DNA of 5,412 bases, taken from the NCBI GenBank assembly GCA_035570935.1, contig DATMKU010000364.1, forward strand, positions 1-5,412. Reading direction: 5' to 3'. Both the position numbers and the translations under genes were made by a program. Positions 1-5,224 of the stretch are shown piece by piece; position 1 is the first letter of the stretch, and every line of letters begins with the position of its first letter. The DNA is from AP-15 sp035570935. GTDB lineage: Bacteria; Pseudomonadota; Alphaproteobacteria; ATCC43930; CGMCC-115725. The notes beneath the pieces are model-generated. The model saw only the letters and a list, made by a program, of their open reading frames with translations, searched no databases and was not told where the DNA came from.

Positions 1-1
1 G

Positions 2-154
2 ATGCAATTGGATGTGCTCGAACTGGGCCCGCAGGCGATCAACGACACCCTGGGCGTATTGCTCAAATACCAGGACGACATCGCCCGCATCCAGGGCAGC
101 GAGGCCGCTCGCCTGCTCGACCAGATCAAGGCCGAGGCCGCCGCCGCGGCGTAG
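2..154 (+). CDS. 3' end of probable MoxR/CoxD-type AAA+ ATPase (partial)
   Basis: An open frame runs in from the left edge and stops with TAG at 152-154, leaving the last 50 residues of a protein that starts outside the window. The tail reads LDVLELGPQAINDTLGVLLK and then YQDDIARIQGSEAARLLDQI, ending in an alanine-rich stretch. This resembles, as I remember it, the C-terminal helical region of CoxD-like MoxR ATPases; the Walker motifs would lie upstream and cannot be checked. In carboxidotrophs CoxD is a membrane-associated AAA+ chaperone needed to build the active site of CO dehydrogenase, and MoxR ATPases work with a VWA partner. The next gene is exactly such a partner, which is the main support for the name. 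The ATG at 2-4 is probably internal. A different protein family cannot be excluded from so short a tail. Confidence 0.6.
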   Translation: MQLDVLELGPQAINDTLGVLLKYQDDIARIQGSEAARLLDQIKAEAAAAA

Positions 155-157
155 CGC

Positions 158-1546
158 GTGACGAGCAAGCCTCCAAATCGGGGGGATAGCCCCCTCTCCG
201 CCCCCGGGGGCGGAGAGGGTCGGGGTGAGGTGGGGGATGATTCCACGACTTCTGCCGGCACCCACCTCACCCTCCCCGTCGCGTCCGCGACGGGTCCCCT
301 CCCTCTCCCCCCGAAAGCGGGCGGAGAGGGCCAAGGGGACGGTCTACTGCTCGCCAATCTGATGCATTTCGCGCGCACCTTGCGCGCGGCGGGGCTGCCG
401 GTCGGGCCCGGCAAGGTCATCGACGCCGTCCAGGCGGTGCAGGCCGTCGGCATCACCGACCGCCGCGACTTCTACTGGACACTGCACGCGGTGTTTGTCA
501 ACCGGCCGGACCAGCGGCTGATCTTCGACCAGGCGTTTCACGTCTTCTGGCGCAACCCCGATCTGTTGAAAAAGATGATGGCGCTGGTGTTGCCCGAAAT
601 GCGCGTTCCAGGCGAAGAGGATCGCGGCGCCGAGATGGCGCGGCGGCTCGCCGAGGCGTTGCATCCGAACCGTGGCGAGCCGGCCGCCGAGCCCGAGGAG
701 GTCGAAACCGAGATCGACGCGGTCATGACATTCTCGGATCGCGAGCAGTTGCGCAGTATGGATTTCGACAAGATGTCGCTCGACGAGCTGGCGCGCGCCA
801 AGGCGGCGATCGCGCGGCTGCGCTTGCCGGTGCAGGATGTGCCAACCCGACGCTTCGCGCCCGACCGGCATGGTGCGCGCGCCGATCTGCGCGCGACGTT
901 GCGTGCGGCATTGCGCTCGGGTGGCCTGATCGAATTGAAGCGCAAAAGCCCGCGGCGCAGGCCGCCGCCGCTCGTCGTATTGTGCGACATCTCGGGCTCG
1001 ATGAGCCGCTACAGCCGCATCTTTCTGCATTTCATGCACACGGTCACGAACGACCGCGACCGGGTTTACACCTTTGTCTTCGGCACCCGTTTGACCAACA
1101 TCACCCGATACCTGCGCCACCGCGACGTCGATCTGGCGCTGGAGCGAGTCGGCGAGGCGGTCTCCGACTGGTCGGGCGGAACCCGCATCGGCCTTTCGAT
1201 TGCCGAGTTCAACCGGCTGTGGTCGCGCCGCCTTTTGGGCCAGGGCGCGATCGTCATCTTGATCACCGACGGGCTCGATCGTGACGCCGGCGCCGGCTTG
1301 GCGCGCGAGATGGATCGGCTGCACCGCTCGTGCCGCCGGCTGATTTGGCTGAACCCGCTGTTGCGCTATGAGGGTTTCGAGCCAAAATCATTGGGGATGC
1401 GGGCGATGATGCCCCATGTCGACGAGTTTCGGCCGGTGCATAACCTCGCCAGCCTCGAAGAGTTGATCGAGGTGCTGAGCGCGCTGCCCGCACGGCGCAC
1501 CCCGGCGGCCCCGGCATTGCGGCACTATCGGGAGAGAGCGGCATGA
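158..1546 (+). CDS. coxE: CoxE-type VWA domain protein, with a repeat-encoded N-terminal extension
   Basis: The product is up to 462 residues and matches the CoxE family of von Willebrand A proteins. The VWA domain fills the C-terminal half with a complete metal-ion-dependent adhesion site: DISGS at residues 277-281, Thr342 in SGGTRIG, and Asp371 in TDGLD. The N-terminal half begins NLMHFARTLRAAGLPVGPGK, as CoxE proteins do. In Oligotropha, CoxE and CoxF are needed to insert copper into CO dehydrogenase; other clusters use CoxE with a MoxR ATPase to mature related enzymes, so the substrate is open. The gene starts 3 bases after the upstream stop and overlaps the next gene by ATGA. The start is uncertain. 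GTG at 158 gives about 60 extra residues that are mostly translated palindromic repeat; ATG at 362 gives 394 residues but no nearby Shine-Dalgarno. The family-like LLLANL just before Met362 favours an upstream start. Confidence 0.88.
   Translation: MTSKPPNRGDSPLSAPGGGEGRGEVGDDSTTSAGTHLTLPVASATGPLPLPPKAGGEGQGDGLLLANLMHFARTLRAAGLPVGPGKVIDAVQAVQAVGITDRRDFYWTLHAVFVNRPDQRLIFDQAFHVFWRNPDLLKKMMALVLPEMRVPGEEDRGAEMARRLAEALHPNRGEPAAEPEEVETEIDAVMTFSDREQLRSMDFDKMSLDELARAKAAIARLRLPVQDVPTRRFAPDRHGARADLRATLRAALRSGGLIELKRKSPRRRPPPLVVLCDISGSMSRYSRIFLHFMHTVTNDRDRVYTFVFGTRLTNITRYLRHRDVDLALERVGEAVSDWSGGTRIGLSIAEFNRLWSRRLLGQGAIVILITDGLDRDAGAGLAREMDRLHRSCRRLIWLNPLLRYEGFEPKSLGMRAMMPHVDEFRPVHNLASLEELIEVLSALPARRTPAAPALRHYRERAA
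192..330 (+). repeat. Multi-hairpin palindromic repeat, copy 1, in the CoxE N-terminal codons
   Basis: The left part is a perfect 28-bp palindrome (192-205 pairs with 206-219). The centre has GTGAGGTGGG at 225-234 complementary to CCCACCTCAC at 261-270. Next comes a 9-bp stem with a 2-base loop (275-283 with 286-294). The right part is CCCTCTCC at 301-308 pairing with GGAGAGGG at 323-330; that last arm can also pair with the left end at 192-199. A second copy with the same plan lies at 2588-2721. The copy is open in the CoxE frame and contributes roughly residues 12-58, rich in Pro, Gly and Leu, including HLTLP and GPLPLPP. I recall similar repeats from alphaproteobacterial genomes but have not searched. 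Confidence 0.9.
1531..1545 (+). promoter_or_regulatory. Ribosome binding site and ATGA coupling for the XdhC N-domain gene
   Basis: GGAGAG at 1531-1536 stands six bases before the ATG at 1543. That ATG overlaps the CoxE stop codon (TGA at 1544-1546), so the two genes are very likely translationally coupled. The good spacing fixes this start. Confidence 0.75.
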
Positions 1547-1863
1547 GCGACACGGCGGAAATCCTCGAACAGGCGGCGCGCTGGCGCGAGGCGGGGTCGG
1601 GCGTAGCGTTGGCGACGGTGGTGACGACCTGGGGCTCCTCGCCGCGGCCGGTCGGGGCGAAGCTCGCGGTCGACGACAAGGGCGCTATGGTCGGCTCGGT
1701 GTCGGGCGGCTGCGTCGAGGGCGCGGTCGTCCAGGAGGCGCTCGACGTGATCCGCGACGGCAAGCCGCGGCTCCTCGATTTTGGCGTCTCCAACGACGAG
1801 GCCTGGGAAGTCGGTCTCGCCTGCGGCGGCAAGATCCAGATTATTGTCGAGCGCGTCGAATGA
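1543..1863 (+). CDS. XdhC/CoxI family protein, stand-alone N-terminal domain
   Basis: This 106-residue protein is the N-terminal domain of the XdhC/CoxF/CoxI family (XdhC_CoxI type). Its signature blocks are TTWGSSPRPVGAKLAV (residues 28-43), GSVSGGCVEGAV (51-62, Cys57) and GLACGGKI (91-98, Cys94). XdhC proteins bind molybdenum cofactor, help with its sulfuration and hand it to apo-enzymes of the xanthine dehydrogenase family; CoxF is the version tied to CO dehydrogenase. The usual protein has a Rossmann-like C-terminal domain on the same chain. Here that domain is a separate downstream gene overlapping by 4 bases (ATG at 1860, TGA at 1861-1863), so the two products probably assemble together. 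The start at 1543 is supported by the Shine-Dalgarno and by the N-terminus reading straight into the domain. The two cysteines are candidate cofactor or sulfur ligands by inference only. Confidence 0.9.
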   Translation: MSDTAEILEQAARWREAGSGVALATVVTTWGSSPRPVGAKLAVDDKGAMVGSVSGGCVEGAVVQEALDVIRDGKPRLLDFGVSNDEAWEVGLACGGKIQIIVERVE

Positions 1864-2567
1864 AGGGCCGCATCCTCGACCATGTGGTCGCGGCGGCGCG
1901 CGATCACCGCTCCCTGGCGCTCGCGACCAATCTCGCCACCGGCCGGCAATTATTGCTCGACGGCGATCATGCCGAGGGCGATTTGACGCTGGAAGACGCG
2001 GCGCTCGTGCGGGTGCGCGAAGCTTGGCGCGCCGGCCGCAACCGCACCATCGAGACCGCAGCGGGTCCCGTCTTTGTCGAGGTGCTGACGCCGCCGCGGC
2101 GCTGTTTTGTGATCGGCGCCGTGCATATCGCCCAGCCGCTGGTCAAGATGCTGGCAATGGCCGATTACGCCGTGACGGTGATCGACCCCCGCGAATCCTT
2201 TGCCACCGAAGCGCGCTTCCCGGGCCTCGAGATGACCTCGGAGTGGCCCGACGAAGCGCTCGAACGGCTGCGGCCGGACCGCGGCTCGGCGCTCGTGGCC
2301 CTGACTCACGATCCAAAGCTCGACGATCCGGCGCTGGCCGCGGCATTGCGCTCGGAATGCTTCTACGTCGGCGCGCTCGGGTCCCGCCGCAACCACGCAG
2401 GACGTTGCGCGCGGTTGAAGGAGCTCGGGTTCAGCGACCGCGACGTTGCCCGCATCCACGGCCCGATCGGCTTGCCGATCGGCGCGATCTCGCCGGCTGA
2501 GGTGGCGATCTCGATCCTCGCTGAGATGACCCAAATTCTCCGCCAGGGCGAGGCCGCCGGAGGATGA
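1860..2567 (+). CDS. XdhC family protein, stand-alone Rossmann-like C-terminal domain
   Basis: This 235-residue protein carries the XdhC_C domain. Residues 1-80 form a poorly conserved lead-in. A Rossmann-type segment follows, FVIGAVHIAQPLVKMLAMAD from residue 83, leading to VTVIDPRESFAT (strand 2 and its acidic end). Later family blocks are VALTHDPKLDDPAL (146-159), FYVGALGSRRNHAGR (168-182) and IHGPIGLPIGAISPAEVAISI (199-219). The glycine motif reads GAVHIAQ, where many homologues have GAGHVGQ; I recall this variant from split alphaproteobacterial XdhC proteins, so it is probably not a defect. It presumably works with the preceding gene product as a two-piece XdhC/CoxF, delivering molybdenum cofactor. 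The start is set by the ATGA overlap; its Shine-Dalgarno is weak, which fits coupled translation. The gene ends with TGA at 2565-2567, just before a second palindromic repeat. Confidence 0.9.
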   Translation: MKGRILDHVVAAARDHRSLALATNLATGRQLLLDGDHAEGDLTLEDAALVRVREAWRAGRNRTIETAAGPVFVEVLTPPRRCFVIGAVHIAQPLVKMLAMADYAVTVIDPRESFATEARFPGLEMTSEWPDEALERLRPDRGSALVALTHDPKLDDPALAAALRSECFYVGALGSRRNHAGRCARLKELGFSDRDVARIHGPIGLPIGAISPAEVAISILAEMTQILRQGEAAGG

Positions 2568-2587
2568 CGACAAAGGCCCGTAACTCT

Positions 2588-2721
2588 CCCTCTCTGCCCC
2601 TGGGGGCGGAGAGCGTCGGGGTGAGGTGGGGGAACTTGCCGCTCACCACCGGCGCCCACCTCACCCTCCCCGCCGTCAAGCCGGCGGGTCCCCTCCCTCT
2701 CCCCCCCGAGGGCGGAGAGGG
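2588..2721 (+). repeat. Multi-hairpin palindromic repeat, copy 2, between XdhC-C and the molybdopterin gene
   Basis: It has the same plan as the copy at 192-330. The left hairpin pairs about 2590-2600 with 2602-2613, with one G-T type mismatch. GTGAGGTGGG at 2621-2630 is complementary to CCCACCTCAC at 2655-2664. An inner stem CCCGCCG (2669-2675) pairs with CGGCGGG (2682-2688). CCCTCTCC at 2695-2702 pairs with GGAGAGGG at 2714-2721. The two copies share long identical blocks, such as GTCGGGGTGAGGTGGGGG, but differ in the loops. The right end falls 12 bases before the ATG at 2734. Confidence 0.9.
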
Positions 2722-2736
2722 CGAGCGCATCGCATG
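2714..2736 (+). promoter_or_regulatory. Ribosome binding site for the molybdopterin gene, supplied by the repeat end
   Basis: The last arm of repeat copy 2, GGAGAGGG at 2714-2721, continues into CGAG and lies 12 bases before ATG 2734; AGGGCGAG at 2718-2725 leaves 8 bases. This purine run is the only Shine-Dalgarno-like sequence near the start. If the right-hand hairpin (2695-2702 with 2714-2721) folds in the mRNA, the site would be hidden. The site and its use are inferred. Confidence 0.5.
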
Positions 2737-4416
2737 AAATTCGGCGAGGTCCCGGCCGCCGAGGCGCAAGGTGCCATCCTCGCGCACAGCCTGAAGCTCG
2801 GTGCCACGGCCCTAAAGAAAGGGCGGGTGCTGTCGGCCGCCGATCTCGAGCTGATCGCCGGCGCCGGCCTGTCAGCGATCACCGTCGCCCGGCTCGAACC
2901 CGGCGATGTCGGGGAGGATGAGGCTGCCGGGCGGGTGGCCTCGGCGGCGGTCGGTACTGGGATTTCGGCGGCGACGGCGTTTACCGGCCGCGTCAATCTT
3001 CACGCCGAAACGAGCGGTGTCCTGGTGTTCGATCGCGGGCGGATCGACCGGCTCAACCTCGTCGACGAGGCGATTACGCTCGGCACCTTGCCGCCGTTCA
3101 CCGTCGTCGAACCGCGCCAGATGGTCGCCACTATCAAGATCGTCCCGTTTGCCGCGCCCGAACAGGCGGTCAAACATTGCGTCAAGGCAGCGATCGACGA
3201 AGGCCCGCTGTTGCGGGTCGCGGCGTTTCAACCGCGTGCGTTCGGCTTGATCCAAACCCGGCTTCCCGGTCTCAAGGAAAGCATCCTCGACAAGACCCGC
3301 CAGGTCACCGAAGGCCGGCTGTCGGCGCTCGGCTGCACGCTCGTTTTCGAGGAGCGCTGCGCCCATGACGCCCAAGTGCTGGGAGCGCTGATCCGCGACG
3401 CCTTCGGCCACGGCATCGATATGCTGCTGATCCACGGCGCGTCGGCGATCCTCGACCGGCGCGACGTGATCCCGGCGGCGATCGAAGCCGCCGGCGGGCG
3501 GATCGACCATTTCGGCATGCCTGTCGATCCCGGCAACCTGTTGTTGCTGGGCCATGTCGGCGAACGAGTCGTGCTGGGATTGCCCGGCTGCGCGCGCTCG
3601 CCCAAGGTCAACGGTTTCGACTGGGTGTTGGAGCGGCTCGTCGCCGGACTGGCGGTCGGCCCGGCCGAGATCATGCGCATGGGGAGCGGCGGGTTGCTGG
3701 CCGAGATCCCCTCCCGGCCGCTTCCTCGCGCGGAGGCGCAGCCGCCGTCGGCAAAGGAAAAAGAGCGACCGCCGGGTCCGCGCGTCGGCGCATTGTTGCT
3801 CGCGGCGGGGCAGTCTCGGCGGATGGGCGGGCCCAACAAGCTCCTCGCCGAGATCCCCGGATCAAGTCCGGGGACCGGCGTGCCGATGGTGGCGCGGGTG
3901 GCGCAACGCTTGCTGGCGTCGCGCGCGCGGCCGATCGTCGCCGTGCTCGGCAACCGCGCCGACGAGATCGACGCGGCACTCGGCCGCCTGCCGGTCGAGC
4001 GGGTGCGCAACCCCGATTTCGCGGACGGCCTGTCGACCTCGCTGAAGCGCGGTCTTGCGGCGTTGCCGGGCGATCTCGACGCCGCAATCGTCTGTCTCGG
4101 CGACATGCCGTTGATCTCGGGTCGTCATCTCGACCGGCTGATCGCCGCCTTCAACCCGCTCGAAGGGCGCGCGATCGTCGTGCCGACGCACCACGGCAAG
4201 CGCGGCAACCCGGTGCTGTGGGCCAAGCGCTTTTTTCCGGAGATGGCGCGGATATCAGGCGATGTCGGCGCGCGCCATCTGATCGGCGAGCATGCCGAAC
4301 TCGTCGCCGAGGTCGAGATGGACGACGACGCGATTCTCGTGGACATCGACACCCCCGAGGCGCTGGCCGCGCTGCAGGCGAGGGGAAAGCCGCCGGTCTC
4401 GGCCGGTGCGTGCTAG
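2734..4416 (+). CDS. Two-domain molybdopterin-binding / MocA-like nucleotidyltransferase
   Basis: This is a 560-residue fusion. Residues 1 to about 325 form a molybdopterin-binding domain related to MoeA/MogA: MKFGEVPAAEAQGAILAHSL at the start, GHGIDMLLIHGASAILDRRD at 226-243 and LGLPGCARSPKVNGFDW at 281-297. A Pro/charged linker (about 326-349) leads to a nucleotidyltransferase domain of the MobA/MocA fold, with LLLAAGQSRRMGGPNKLL (354-371), CLGDMPL (454-460, metal-binding Asp), RGNPVLW (490-496), DVGARHLI (510-517) and DIDTPEAL (537-544). The AAG form of the first motif is more like MocA, which makes molybdopterin cytosine dinucleotide, than the AGG of MobA. Molybdenum hydroxylases of the CO dehydrogenase type use that cofactor, so the role fits the operon. 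I chose ATG 2734 because homologues begin with MKFG; the in-frame sequence upstream is only repeat. A 19-bp palindrome at 3855-3873 adds residues 375-380. The stop overlaps the convergent neighbour. Confidence 0.9.
   Translation: MKFGEVPAAEAQGAILAHSLKLGATALKKGRVLSAADLELIAGAGLSAITVARLEPGDVGEDEAAGRVASAAVGTGISAATAFTGRVNLHAETSGVLVFDRGRIDRLNLVDEAITLGTLPPFTVVEPRQMVATIKIVPFAAPEQAVKHCVKAAIDEGPLLRVAAFQPRAFGLIQTRLPGLKESILDKTRQVTEGRLSALGCTLVFEERCAHDAQVLGALIRDAFGHGIDMLLIHGASAILDRRDVIPAAIEAAGGRIDHFGMPVDPGNLLLLGHVGERVVLGLPGCARSPKVNGFDWVLERLVAGLAVGPAEIMRMGSGGLLAEIPSRPLPRAEAQPPSAKEKERPPGPRVGALLLAAGQSRRMGGPNKLLAEIPGSSPGTGVPMVARVAQRLLASRARPIVAVLGNRADEIDAALGRLPVERVRNPDFADGLSTSLKRGLAALPGDLDAAIVCLGDMPLISGRHLDRLIAAFNPLEGRAIVVPTHHGKRGNPVLWAKRFFPEMARISGDVGARHLIGEHAELVAEVEMDDDAILVDIDTPEALAALQARGKPPVSAGAC
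3855..3873 (+). repeat. 19-bp palindrome inserted in frame within the nucleotidyltransferase domain
   Basis: CCCCGGATCAAGTCCGGGG has perfect 7-bp arms (3855-3861 and 3867-3873) around TCAAG. It encodes PGSSPG (residues 375-380) just after the nucleotide-binding motif. On the other strand one frame reads PGLDPG, a short peptide I associate with the same repeat in many alphaproteobacterial gene predictions (memory, not a search). Homologues that I recall continue from KLLAEI directly to a short DG turn and then PMV, so about six residues look added without breaking the frame. Confidence 0.7.
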
Positions 4417-5224
4417 ACCCGCAACCGCTCGTCGCGCCGCGCTGCGAACGGCTCAGTCCGAAATTCCATCGAGCGCGGAAGGGTGAGGCCGCGGTGCAGG
4501 ATGACGGCCATAGGCAGCCACAGCAGGATCGGGGCGATTTGAAACCCGAGCAGCTTCGCGGGGCCGAGCGAGAGCGCCGGCAATGTCAGCAGCGCAAACA
4601 CGCTGATCCTTTCCCATGGCTGGAAACCGGTCTCGACGGCTTCGTTTGCCAACCATGCCGCCGTAAAGATCAAAACCAGCGTGTCATAGTCCCAAGCATG
4701 CGGTGTTGCGAGGAAGACCCCGACCGTCAGCCCTGCCGCTTTGATGCCGATCGGACAGCTTCCCCGCCATAGAGCGGCGACGGCCGTGGCGGCGGAAATG
4801 GCGGAAGCTCCTTGGATCAGGTATGCGGTCGGCAAGCTTGCACCAAGCAGACGCATCATCGCGAATACGGTAGGCATACGCGTCCAGGAGAGCGCCGCGA
4901 CCTCCGTTAGCCGGCGCTGAAGCATTACGCGATCAAAGGAGCCGATCCACGCGTCCGGACCGAGTACAATTATGCTGGCGGTCGTCAAAATGGCGACCCA
5001 TAGCGCCGCCGCCCGGAAGGCTCGCCAGCATCCTCCGGCGGCGAGAGCAATCGGTAACAAAATGGCTAGTTGGGGCTTATAGCAGAGCGTTCCGAGGAGG
5101 ATGCCGGCAGGCACAGGGCGATGCCAGACGAGCATAAGTCCCCATATCAGTAGCACGGCGGTAAAATACCCGTTCTGGCTGGAAAGCAGGTTCCAGAAGG
5201 CGGCCGGCGTCCCGATCGTCGCTA
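4413..5224 (-). pseudogene. GT87 (DUF2029) membrane glycosyltransferase, 5' end removed by an IS630 element
   Basis: About 269 C-terminal residues of a GT87-family glycosyltransferase remain. These are multi-pass membrane enzymes, typically near 400 residues, that move sugars from polyprenyl-phosphate donors on the outer face of the inner membrane; PimE is a known example. Family-like blocks are PAAFWNLLSSQNGYFTAVLL, LLGTLCYKPQLAILLPIAL and, later, TPHAWDYDTLVLIF. Several hydrophobic segments are evident, the last two near ISVFALLTLPALSL and IAPILLWLPMAVIL. GTG at 5156 could serve as a start, but it falls after the conserved FWNL/QNG block, whose codons continue upstream to about 5222. There the sequence changes to an insertion element, so the N-terminal third is missing or lies beyond it. 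The TAG stop (4413-4415) overlaps the stop of the convergent operon. Base composition is less GC-rich than in the operon. Acceptor and pathway are unknown. Confidence 0.8.

Larger units (their letters stand above)
2564..2737 (+). other. Small open frame across repeat copy 2 with ATGA junctions at both ends (possible coupling leader)
   Basis: A 57-codon frame begins at ATG 2564, which overlaps the XdhC-C stop as ATGA, reads through the entire repeat, and stops with TGA at 2735-2737, overlapping the ATG of the next gene as ATGA. It would encode MTTKARNSPSLPLGAESVGV and then a Pro/Leu-rich stretch including HLTLP and GPLPLPPEGGEGE, closely like the repeat-encoded part of CoxE. GGAGG at 2559-2563 touches the ATG, which is too close for an ideal Shine-Dalgarno. 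The peptide itself is unlikely to have a function. Its possible importance is that ribosomes could cross the repeat and reinitiate at 2734. It may equally be chance in GC-rich DNA. Confidence 0.2.

Noticed and set aside
192..330. Repeat copy 1 as a rho-independent terminator or attenuator
   Set aside because: The hairpins are not followed by a T-run and the element lies inside an operon and in the CoxE frame.
344..1324. Long minus-strand open frame (326 codons) opposite CoxE
   Set aside because: It is a shadow of a high-GC gene. The + strand frame has clear VWA motifs and the antisense translation has no recognisable domain.
192..2721. CRISPR-like array from the two repeat copies
   Set aside because: There are only two copies, 2.4 kb apart, each a long multi-hairpin unit, with genes and not spacers between them.
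2626..2733. In-frame upstream extension of the molybdopterin gene by 36 codons
   Set aside because: The extension is only translated repeat in a different phase, rich in Arg/Pro/His; family members begin at the MKFG encoded from 2734.
2860..2872. GCCGGCGCCGGC palindrome in the molybdopterin gene
   Set aside because: It is explained by Ala-Gly codons in GC-rich DNA; a similar run occurs near 1286 and neither has flanking structure.
3228..4106. Minus-strand open frame of 292 codons containing PGLDPG
   Set aside because: It lies antisense to the nucleotidyltransferase fusion. The PGLDPG peptide is simply the 19-bp palindrome read from the other side.
4218..4772. Plus-strand open frame of 184 codons across the convergent junction
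   Set aside because: It overlaps two recognised genes in other frames and its Arg/Gln-rich translation shows no domain.
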